In this document: piece by piece, positions 28,505-35,625 of the stretch
How the letters are laid out: each line of letters opens with the position of its first letter
Position numbering within the stretch: the stretch's first letter is position 1
Source of the DNA: Sinanaerobacter chloroacetimidivorans
GTDB lineage: Bacteria; Bacillota; Clostridia; Peptostreptococcales; Anaerovoracaceae
Assembly: GCF_018128545.1 (NCBI RefSeq)
Contig: NZ_JAGSND010000011.1
Span: forward strand, 62,001 to 126,000
Direction: 5' to 3'
Length of the DNA: 64,000 bases
The notes under the pieces: generated by a model
What the model saw: the letters and a program-made list of their open reading frames with translations, nothing else
Told to the model about the DNA's origin: nothing
The model's database searches: none
Translations under genes and position numbers: made by a program

Positions 28505-29740
28505 CTACAGGAACTGGCATCCCGGCAGTCCGCAGGAGGTAATTTCATCCGAAGGGAACTTCGTAATGATTTCACATCCGTCTTTCGTTACGACTACTTC
28601 CTCTTCGATTCTTGCACTTCCGGAACCGTCTTCGGAAGCACACCAGGTTTCCAGAGCAAATACCATGCCTTCCTTCAGTTCGAAAGGATTATCCAGTGAG
28701 AAGAGTCTGGAGATAACCGGTTTCTCCCAGAGTCCCAGTCCGATACCATGAGCAAACTGCAGCAGGAACGCTTCTTCTTCGTTCTTGAATCCTAATTCTG
28801 TGGCAGCAGGCCAGCATTTTGCCACATCTGCAGAGGTGTTTCCCGCCTTGATGGCACTAATGGAAGCCTTGATCCATTTAGAAGCTTTTTCATAGGCTGT
28901 TCTTTGTGCAGCATTGGGAACACCGCAGGAGAAGGTTCTGTAATAACAGGTTTTATATCCATTGTAAGTATTTCCGATATCAAAATAGATCAATTCGCCC
29001 GGTCTGATCATTCTGTTTGAGAAGGTATGGCTGTGTGGATTTCCTCTTTGTCCGGAAATACTATTTACAAATTCCACCAGTTCCGAACCCCAGCCATAAA
29101 GCTTATAGTTTGCTATTGCTACCAGTTCATTTTCCATGATTCCAGGTCTCAGCGCTTTGGCAAGATCATAATAAGCGGCATCTACCATAGCCGCGGAAGT
29201 CTTCAGCAATTGAATCTCATCGTCGGTTTTGATGATTCTGGCATCCAGCATGGCCTGCTGTCCGTCTACGATTTCTACATTTTTGTCTTCCAATGCGCGA
29301 ATGAGAGGAATATCTGTGATATCCATTCCCACCTTGCCGGTTACTCCATATTCTTTAAAATATTGAGCTACCTGCTCCGCCACCTTCGAGACCATATCTA
29401 CTTCCACAGGGATCGCACCTCTCATGGACCCTACTGCAGGCATAATGTGGTCTTTGGCCAGCCAGTCTACTCTTTGTCTCTTGGATGGGGCAGCCGGATC
29501 AAATAAAAATGGCTGTTCTACACCGTCGATAAGCAGACAATATCTGTTCATCTTGTTTCGGTTCCATTCTCCGATGTGTGTTCCTGTTATGTATCTGATA
29601 TTATCAAAGTCATAGCAGATGAGTGCGGACAGCCCATAGTTCTTCATACTCTGCCTTGCTCTTTCTAAACGATCTTTCCGAAGTCTCGAAAAATCTACAT
29701 TTGATTCGAAGTCAACTCCGTTCATTCCTGATCTTGGCAT
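28505..29740 (-). CDS. M24-fold (creatinase/aminopeptidase P-like) hydrolase with a substituted metal ligand
   Basis: 411 aa, pita-bread fold: N-terminal creatinase domain (about 20-165) and catalytic domain (about 175-395). Of the five canonical ligands, D254 (YFDIGNT), H331 (FAHGIGLGLWE), E364 (ALETW) and E380 (ARIEEEV) are present, but the second Asp, expected 11 residues after D254, is C265 (GYKTCYYRTF). A dinuclear-metal peptidase is therefore unlikely. Creatinase itself, and DMSP lyase DddP among M24 members, show that the fold is used for other C-N or C-S cleavages. It is first in the sigma-54 operon, so it probably makes the first cut on the imported compound. Good GGGAGGA ribosome site. 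Confidence 0.82.
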   Translation of the reverse strand: MPRSGMNGVDFESNVDFSRLRKDRLERARQSMKNYGLSALICYDFDNIRYITGTHIGEWNRNKMNRYCLLIDGVEQPFLFDPAAPSKRQRVDWLAKDHIMPAVGSMRGAIPVEVDMVSKVAEQVAQYFKEYGVTGKVGMDITDIPLIRALEDKNVEIVDGQQAMLDARIIKTDDEIQLLKTSAAMVDAAYYDLAKALRPGIMENELVAIANYKLYGWGSELVEFVNSISGQRGNPHSHTFSNRMIRPGELIYFDIGNTYNGYKTCYYRTFSCGVPNAAQRTAYEKASKWIKASISAIKAGNTSADVAKCWPAATELGFKNEEEAFLLQFAHGIGLGLWEKPVISRLFSLDNPFELKEGMVFALETWCASEDGSGSARIEEEVVVTKDGCEIITKFPSDEITSCGLPGCQFL

Positions 29741-29798
29741 TTTAATTCCTCCCTTTCATCACTTTTTATTTTGGGTTTTACGTTTCACCATTTACATA

Positions 29799-29816
29799 GA
29801 GCAAATCCTGTGCCAA
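29799..29816 (-). promoter_or_regulatory. Sigma-54 promoter of the M24/cupin/symporter operon
   Basis: On the minus strand TTGGCACAGGATTTGCTC fits TGGCAC-N5-TTGCW fully, GG-N10-GC. It ends about 60 bases before the M24 gene start. Confidence 0.9.
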
Positions 29817-29974
29817 TTAAAAAAATTTCTCTTTTCCCATGAAAACATAGGAATTTTATAAGCGGTGAAATCGATGCTTAAATTACCAAAAGCTTGTTTT
29901 TGCAAAGAAATTAACAATGTCAATCAGGGCCTTGAAAAGGAATAAGAAAAAACAATCTGAAACCAAAGACAGCC

Positions 29975-30052
29975 TGTGCCACAATTGTGCCAAGGTGTGA
30001 CATTTCGTGCCAGCCGTGTGACATATTTGCGCCAGTTTTCAAAAATGGCACA
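29975..30052. promoter_or_regulatory. Helically phased activator-site array (TGTGMCA)
   Basis: Six direct heptamers: TGTGCCA 29975, TGTGCCA 29986, TGTGACA 29996, CGTGCCA 30006, TGTGACA 30017, TGCGCCA 30028, that is steps of 11, 10, 10, 11 and 11 bases, one helix turn each. An inverted copy TGGCACA follows at 30046. The array lies 160-235 bases upstream of the sigma-54 promoter and just before the promoter of the divergent activator gene, so it may serve both as enhancer and as autoregulatory site. Confidence 0.72.
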
Positions 30053-30061
30053 GCTTTTCTC

Positions 30062-30090
30062 TTGTTACTTTCTTTTCAATATGCTATGAT
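30062..30090 (+). promoter_or_regulatory. Sigma-A-like promoter of the second activator gene
   Basis: TTGTTA (30062-30067), 17 bases, TATGAT (30085-30090), about 70 bases before the chosen start at 30161. The TGTGMCA array ends 10 bases upstream. Confidence 0.6.
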
Positions 30091-30160
30091 TCATCTAATA
30101 CACAATGTTTTTGCCAAAATTCGACAAACATTTAACGTTTATGGAGGAGGGGATTCCTGG

Positions 30161-32188
30161 ATGAATTTTTCGGATGATTATCAGAAGAAGCTTGCAATTC
30201 TTTGGGAAAAGTACATTGAAGAGAGTGAACCTATGCCGGAGAAAAGTCATGAGGTTCGCCCTATTATATATGAGTCATGGAAACGCGCCAAAGCGCACAA
30301 CATCTCTCCCCTGGAGGTCAAGGATGCCAAATTGAGTGAAGAAGAGCTCAACAAGGCACTGGTTCATAAAGAAAATCTCATCTCCGTAGCCCATTCCTAT
30401 ATTTTGAACCTGTATTCCTTCGTTAAAGGAAGCAACTTTATTATTGCCCTTACGGATGAACGTGGTTACGTCATCGATCTGGTAGGTCAGGATGCCATGA
30501 TTCAGGCCCGTGCGAAGAAAAGCGGGCTTACTATTGGCTGCAATCGGAGCGAGCAGTACGCAGGCACCAACGGTATCGGTACCTGCCTATATACCGGCCA
30601 TCCCATTCAAATCTGGGGCTATGAACACTATATCAAACCGCACCACAACTATGTCTGTACCGCAGCTCCCATTAAAAATCAGTATGGCACCATCATCGGC
30701 TGCCTTGACATCGTCGGGCCGATGGAGGCCATCAGCATGCATACTCTTGCCATGGTCTGCGCAGCTGTGGACGGAATCGAAAAAGAAATGAAAATGAGGC
30801 AGGCTTACGAAAAAATCTTCGTGATGAACAGTCAGCTTGTCAGCACCATCCAATCCATTTCCTCCGGAATCCTGATGGTTGACAACATGGGGATTATCAC
30901 CCATCATAATCATAGGGCGTCCAATATCTTAAAACTCCCTTTTGACCATCTTTCCTATAAAAATATAGCCGATATTGTTGATATCAAATCCGGCACTTTA
31001 AATCCGCTGGAGATTACAAAGAATATAAATAACAAAGAAGTCACCATAACGAATGTTTACGGCATTCGATTGAATCTGTCCCTGTCCGCTTCTATCATAT
31101 ACAATGATGCTCATGAAAAAATCAGCACGGTTTTCATCATAGACGAGCTTCAGCGGATTCATAAAATGATTACCAAAATGAGCGGTTTTACCGCCAAATA
31201 TACCTTTGAATCCATCGTGGGAACATCATCAGGGATCAACAAGCTAAAGGCTTTGGGCCTTGTTGCAGCGCAAAGCGATTCCAACGTTTTGATACTTGGC
31301 GAGAGCGGAACGGGAAAAGAGCTCCTCGCTCAATCCATACATAATGCCAGCAGCCGCTGCAACGGACCTTTTATCGCCATCAATTGCGGTTCACTCCCCA
31401 AGGGGTTGATCGAAAGCGAGCTCTTTGGCTATGAGGGCGGTGCTTTTACTGGCGCCAACAAAGACGGCTACCCCGGAAAATTTGAGTTGGCACAAGGCGG
31501 AACGCTGTTTCTTGATGAAATCGGAGATATGCCGCTGGAAATGCAGGCTTCCCTTTTGCGTGTTATTCAAACCAGAGAAATCGTAAGAATCGGAGGAAAA
31601 ACCTCAAAACCGATCGATGTCCGCATTATGGCGGCTACCAATGTAAATCTGCTGGAATCGGTAAAAAACAAGGGGTTCCGCAGCGACCTGTATTACCGTT
31701 TAAACGTGCTTTCCTTCGTGGTTCCGCCTCTAAGGGAGCGAAGAGAAGACATTCCCATCCTGGCTGATTTCTTTATCAGAAGTTATAACCGTTCCATGGG
31801 GAAATCCAATCAGGGGCTGGCTCCCGAAGCGCAGGAACTGATGCTGTCATACGACTGGCCGGGTAATGTAAGAGAATTGGAAAACGTCATTGAACGTGCG
31901 ATGAATCTCACCCAGGAAGCTTTCATTACCGAGTCGGAGCTGACTCATGAAATCCTTTTGCACAATAACGTAACGGTATTGAAACCTCAGGTACAGAAGG
32001 AAAAAGCGATGCCGAGCCCATCCAAGCTGCTCCCTAAGACCCGTGAATACGATATGATTATTGATGCACTGGAAAGAGAAGACGGAAATATCAATAAAGC
32101 GTCCACCCTGCTTGGAATCCCAAAGCGAACACTCTATCGAAAGATCAGCAAATATCAGATCGATTTAAGCCAATACCGGGTTTGGTAA
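30161..32188 (+). CDS. AcoR-like sigma-54-dependent activator (second copy)
   Basis: 675 aa from the ATG at 30161, preceded by GGAGGAGGGG. An in-frame ATG 58 codons upstream (29987) would put the promoter and activator sites inside the gene and lacks a ribosome site, so it is rejected. The layout equals that of the aco activator and the length is identical: GAF domain with YAGTNGIGT and HPIQIWGYEHY, PAS-like part, AAA+ with GESGTGKE (about 380), a canonical GAFTGA loop (about 426), and C-terminal Fis helix-turn-helix (ASTLLGIPKRTLYRK). It should activate the divergent M24/dehydrogenase/cupin/symporter operon. The recognition helix resembles that of the first copy, in line with the shared heptamer. 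Confidence 0.87.
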   Translation: MNFSDDYQKKLAILWEKYIEESEPMPEKSHEVRPIIYESWKRAKAHNISPLEVKDAKLSEEELNKALVHKENLISVAHSYILNLYSFVKGSNFIIALTDERGYVIDLVGQDAMIQARAKKSGLTIGCNRSEQYAGTNGIGTCLYTGHPIQIWGYEHYIKPHHNYVCTAAPIKNQYGTIIGCLDIVGPMEAISMHTLAMVCAAVDGIEKEMKMRQAYEKIFVMNSQLVSTIQSISSGILMVDNMGIITHHNHRASNILKLPFDHLSYKNIADIVDIKSGTLNPLEITKNINNKEVTITNVYGIRLNLSLSASIIYNDAHEKISTVFIIDELQRIHKMITKMSGFTAKYTFESIVGTSSGINKLKALGLVAAQSDSNVLILGESGTGKELLAQSIHNASSRCNGPFIAINCGSLPKGLIESELFGYEGGAFTGANKDGYPGKFELAQGGTLFLDEIGDMPLEMQASLLRVIQTREIVRIGGKTSKPIDVRIMAATNVNLLESVKNKGFRSDLYYRLNVLSFVVPPLRERREDIPILADFFIRSYNRSMGKSNQGLAPEAQELMLSYDWPGNVRELENVIERAMNLTQEAFITESELTHEILLHNNVTVLKPQVQKEKAMPSPSKLLPKTREYDMIIDALEREDGNINKASTLLGIPKRTLYRKISKYQIDLSQYRVW

Positions 32189-32359
32189 TCAGGGCTTACC
32201 GAACAATTTGACAAACATCAGACTGGTAATATCTTACGGTATAGATTTTGCATATATAAATATAGTAATTTGAATTGAGTAACTTTATAGGCCACCCTAT
32301 CGGGCTGCAGATGAAGTGCAAAAGTACTGGCAGGCGATATCAGATAGGATGCGCGTAAT

Positions 32360-32764
32360 ATGGAAAGGAAGGTCGAATCATTCATGTTTTGGGATATTAT
32401 CATTGTTGCAGGTGTCTTCTGGATTATCATGAGTTTTTTCAGCTATATGCAGAATGTACAAATCAGAAATATTTATAAAGTATTGGAAGGTTCCTCCGGC
32501 AAAATCTACTTCGGACGTGATGCCGGAATATTCCGAACAAAATACCTTACCTTTGCCGCAGTGAACGAAAACGGGAAAGTGTTGGATGCCAGAAAGTTAA
32601 AAGCCAGCAGAATCGTCACCTTTGCAAGAACCTCCCCCTTTCCGGAGCTCATCGGCAAGGACTTGAAAGCACTCCGGACCGACGAGATTACCGAAGACAA
32701 AAATATTGCCATGTCTCTTGAAAACTTAGTCAAAAACTATAGGAAGTATAACAAAGTGAAATAG
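32360..32764 (+). CDS. GutM-like membrane-anchored protein
   Basis: 134 aa. One N-terminal membrane helix (MFWDIIIVAGVFWIIMSFF), then a ~100-residue cytoplasmic domain with GKIYFGRDAGIFRTKYLTFAAV and DARKLKASRIVTFARTSPFP, the pattern of the glucitol-operon activator (GutM) family. In enterics GutM assists regulation of sorbitol genes; in Firmicutes the family is broader. The start could also be the ATG at 32384, directly before the helix; ribosome-site spacing does not decide. It is 10 bases upstream of lplA, so the two are co-transcribed, and its link to sorbitol is doubtful here. Confidence 0.65.
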   Translation: MERKVESFMFWDIIIVAGVFWIIMSFFSYMQNVQIRNIYKVLEGSSGKIYFGRDAGIFRTKYLTFAAVNENGKVLDARKLKASRIVTFARTSPFPELIGKDLKALRTDEITEDKNIAMSLENLVKNYRKYNKVK

Positions 32765-32774
32765 GAGAAAAATT

Positions 32775-33782
32775 ATGAAATGTATGATCAGTCCCTTTGA
32801 CAGCTGCTACAGGAATATCGGAAGTGAAGAATATTTTCTGTCTCACTTTGATGATGATATATTTTATCTGTATATCAATTCCCCCTGCATCGTAGTAGGG
32901 AAACATCAGAATACCTATTCCGAAATCAATCAGGATTACGTTCGGGAGAATGGTATCGATGTAGTCCGCAGAATGTCCGGAGGCGGCGCAGTGTATCATG
33001 ATCACGGTAACCTGAATTACGGATTCATTACGAAAAATAAAGGCAAAGATATCAACGACGTTTTTCAGGAATTTACCCGCCCCATATTGAAGGTCCTGAA
33101 TCAGTTAGGTGTGGAAGCCTGTTTTTCCGGCAGAAATGATTTGACTCTGGATGGCAAGAAATTTTCCGGAAATGCCCAGTATCATACAAAGGACAAGGTT
33201 CTGATACACGGGACACTGCTGTTTTCTTCGGATCTGGAGAAGGTGTCGAAGTCTTTGAATGCGGATCCGAGAAAATTCCAGGATAAAAGCGTGAAGTCGG
33301 TAAAGAGCAGAGTAACCAACATCCTTCCTTATCTGCCTTCTCCCATTACTATAGAGGAGTTTTCCGCCACCATTATTCAGGAGGTTCTTTCTCTGTTCCC
33401 CGGGGCTTCCCTCTATGAACTGACAGAGCAAGACAAGGAAGCCATTGGCAGCCTTGCCGATACCAAATATGCTGCCTGGGAATGGGTCTACGGCAGCTCG
33501 CCCAAGTTTACCTACCAGCATACACTGAAATATGATCTTGGGCTTCTGGATATCGGTCTAAATGTCGAATCCGGCATCATAAAAGAGATCTCAATCTATG
33601 GTGACTTCTTCGGGACAAAGGATGCAGATGACCTGCTGATGCTGATCAGGGGGCTGCCCTATGATAAGGAGGTTGTCCGGCAAGCCCTGGCTAAGGTTCA
33701 CTTGGAGGATTATATTTTCGGGCTATCCGGCGAAATGTTTATAGATTGCTTATTTACAAATACTTTAGAGGAAACTTTGTGA
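32775..33782 (+). CDS. lplA: Lipoate-protein ligase A
   Basis: 335 aa cytoplasmic enzyme that activates free lipoate with ATP and attaches it to lipoyl domains. Family motifs in order: NSPCIVVGKHQN, RRMSGGGAVYHDHGNLNY (lipoate-AMP loop), SGRNDLTLDGKKFSGNAQYH with the conserved Lys, HGTLLFSSDL, and the C-terminal accessory domain from about residue 245. The likely clients in this window are the lipoyl domains of acoC and acoL, 8-12 kb away. It overlaps nothing and is followed nine bases later by a transporter gene. Confidence 0.93.
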   Translation: MKCMISPFDSCYRNIGSEEYFLSHFDDDIFYLYINSPCIVVGKHQNTYSEINQDYVRENGIDVVRRMSGGGAVYHDHGNLNYGFITKNKGKDINDVFQEFTRPILKVLNQLGVEACFSGRNDLTLDGKKFSGNAQYHTKDKVLIHGTLLFSSDLEKVSKSLNADPRKFQDKSVKSVKSRVTNILPYLPSPITIEEFSATIIQEVLSLFPGASLYELTEQDKEAIGSLADTKYAAWEWVYGSSPKFTYQHTLKYDLGLLDIGLNVESGIIKEISIYGDFFGTKDADDLLMLIRGLPYDKEVVRQALAKVHLEDYIFGLSGEMFIDCLFTNTLEETL

Positions 33783-33791
33783 GGTATTGAC

Positions 33792-34712
33792 TTGATTAAC
33801 GGGATTATTAGCGTAATTGTCATTTTTTTAATATTTTCCGTAGGATTTACTTTTGCCTGCCGAAAGCTTTGGCCCCAAAATACGACGTCGGTACTTTCCG
33901 TCATCGTCGTAAAAATCGCAGCACCAGCCTTAGCCGTAATCAGCATCTCAGATCGATTTACCCAGGAGCTGCTCAGAGATTCCGGCTTTCATCTGCTGAT
34001 TCTGCTGCTTTATACGGTACTTTTATTTGGGACGGGAAAGCTGTTTTCCAAAGGGCTGCATCTTTCCGGCGGCAAGAAGAGCGTATTTGAAGTGACCTTC
34101 ACCTTTTCAAATACCATATTTATCGGTCTGCCCATCAATGAAATCGTATTCGGTCATGATGGTCTTCCCTACCTTTTTACTTTTTATTTAATTACCTTAA
34201 CCGGTTTTTGGAGCTTGGGTGCCTATGAGCTTGCAAAGGCTTCCCCCGGCCAGCCAAAAGGATTTTCCTTTAAGAAAATCCTCAGTCCAGGTCTAATCGG
34301 CGTTATCATCGGCTGTCTTCTGGTAGAATTTGAGCTGGCAATTCCCATGGCCCTTGATTCAGCGCTGCGATATCTGGGAGCTTTGTGCGTTCCGTTGTCC
34401 CTGCTGGTTATCGGTGCGAATCTTGTGGTCTTTGCAAAGGGCATACCCCGAATTTACAAGGATGAATTTATTATTTTGGCAGGAAAATTTATCATCAGTC
34501 CGTTATATATGTTCGTGCTTCTGCAGCTTTTCCATGTGGAAGGATTGGCGTTCCGGGTATTTATGCTGACGGCTACCATGCCTTGCCATATGCAGACTTC
34601 CATTCTCGCCGAATTTTATGAAGTCGAAGGCGAGTATGCTTCTAAGCTGGTTAGTATCAGTACGCTGGTTTCTCTGGTCACCATTCCGATCTTTGCTTCC
34701 CTGCTGGCATGA
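33792..34712 (+). CDS. AEC-family (auxin efflux carrier-like) transporter
   Basis: 306 aa with about 10 membrane helices. Starts with TTG at 33792 behind GAGGT. AEC-type features: GFTFACRKLWPQ, a conserved FSNTIFIGLPI stretch (about 112), a middle cytoplasmic loop, PLSLLVIGANL, and the late MPCHMQTSILAEFY. Bacterial members carry small carboxylates such as malate or lactate. It is likely in an operon with the GutM-like gene and lplA. The substrate is not predictable. Confidence 0.85.
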   Translation: MINGIISVIVIFLIFSVGFTFACRKLWPQNTTSVLSVIVVKIAAPALAVISISDRFTQELLRDSGFHLLILLLYTVLLFGTGKLFSKGLHLSGGKKSVFEVTFTFSNTIFIGLPINEIVFGHDGLPYLFTFYLITLTGFWSLGAYELAKASPGQPKGFSFKKILSPGLIGVIIGCLLVEFELAIPMALDSALRYLGALCVPLSLLVIGANLVVFAKGIPRIYKDEFIILAGKFIISPLYMFVLLQLFHVEGLAFRVFMLTATMPCHMQTSILAEFYEVEGEYASKLVSISTLVSLVTIPIFASLLA

Positions 34713-34746
34713 TCGGCGATTTACCCTTTCGTATGGAAACAAAGAA

Positions 34747-34778
34747 AGAACTCTGCCCCATGACACCGGCAGAGTTCT
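34747..34778. terminator. Bidirectional terminator
   Basis: Perfect 11-base stem AGAACTCTGCC/GGCAGAGTTCT with a 10-base loop between the convergent AEC and spoIIR genes; T/C-rich on plus (CTCTTTACTT) and TTCTTTCTTTG on minus. Confidence 0.85.
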
Positions 34779-34782
34779 CTCT

Positions 34783-35514
34783 TTACTTGTTTAAATCCTC
34801 CAATAGCTCAAGTGATTTAAATTTGAGCTTCAGAGTGGTTGGCTTTTCTCTTTCTTTTGTCAGCGGATCATATTTATGATCCAGCAGTATATCTTTATAC
34901 ACTTCCCGAGCCTGTTCTGCCAGCTGCTCATTTTCCGGAGATTCTACTCCGATAAGGCAGAGCGGCGGAAATAAAACACACCACCAATTTTTTCCTTCTC
35001 CATTACCGATCGTTATGTTCAAGGCCTCATAATTGCCTGATGGGAAGATGATATCACCGTAGGTTTTCTGAGGGATCCATTTTACCCCCAGTTCTGCTTT
35101 TACAGAATAATCATATCCTTGATCTATTATGATTTCTTCTGCAGCCGCTTCTATTTCCTTCAAATGATCTCTGATGTACTTTCTGGAGGATTCCAAGTCC
35201 AAGCTTATGGTGCTTTCTGTTTGTTCTTCATTGCTCTTGGATACTACCACAGCACCTCCCGACTGATAATCCGCAAGATGCTGTGCCATGGTTTCCTGTA
35301 CAAGCTCATTGTTTATCTTGGCAAGAATTCCATCCCTGACGATTAATTTTAACTGTTGATCTTCTTCAGAATCGCTGTTTGCAATGACATGAAATCTGAT
35401 AAAGTCATCATTGCTCAGATTATTTTGGCTGCTATACACCGCCCATGTTGTATAAGCAAAAACGCACAATAGCACGAAAAACAAGATCCTGATCTGACGT
35501 TTTCTCAATCCCAT
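34783..35514 (-). CDS. spoIIR: Stage II sporulation protein R
   Basis: 243 aa. Secreted from the forespore into the intermembrane space, where it triggers SpoIIGA to process pro-sigma-E in the mother cell. Signal/membrane anchor at residues 8-27. Family motifs: RFHVIANSDSEEDQQLKL near residue 40 and NWWCVLFPPLCLIG near residue 180, with FPSGNYEALNITIG just before. A sigma-F-type promoter stands 35 bases upstream, as expected for a forespore gene. This is one of the clearest pieces of evidence that the organism can form spores. Confidence 0.93.
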   Translation of the reverse strand: MGLRKRQIRILFFVLLCVFAYTTWAVYSSQNNLSNDDFIRFHVIANSDSEEDQQLKLIVRDGILAKINNELVQETMAQHLADYQSGGAVVVSKSNEEQTESTISLDLESSRKYIRDHLKEIEAAAEEIIIDQGYDYSVKAELGVKWIPQKTYGDIIFPSGNYEALNITIGNGEGKNWWCVLFPPLCLIGVESPENEQLAEQAREVYKDILLDHKYDPLTKEREKPTTLKLKFKSLELLEDLNK

Positions 35515-35548
35515 TTAAAATCCCTCCCTTGAAAAAGATTTCGTATTC

Positions 35549-35579
35549 TAATCTTGCCCAAGGAGAGGGAATTTTATAC
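35549..35579 (-). promoter_or_regulatory. Sigma-F-type promoter of spoIIR
   Basis: On the minus strand GTATA, 16 bases, GGCAAGATTA, matching the forespore consensus GYWTA-N16-GGNNANAHTR at every fixed position. It fits the known sigma-F control of spoIIR. Confidence 0.72.
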
Positions 35580-35625
35580 ATTTGGGATATATTAGGCTTT
35601 TACAGCAATAGAAAAACCTTTATTT

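Noticed and set aside
26750..29740. Assignment of the M24/cupin operon to DMSP cleavage
   Set aside because: DddP and Ddd cupins share only fold with these proteins; the key metal ligands differ and nothing specific to DMSP is visible.
29987..30160. 58-codon extension of the second activator
   Set aside because: It would cover the activator-site array and the promoter, has no ribosome site, and removing it gives exactly 675 aa as in the paralogue.
32189..32359. Possible riboswitch or structured leader before the GutM-like gene
   Set aside because: Only a six-base CCTATC/GATAGG pairing and weak inner complementarity; no conserved core recognised.
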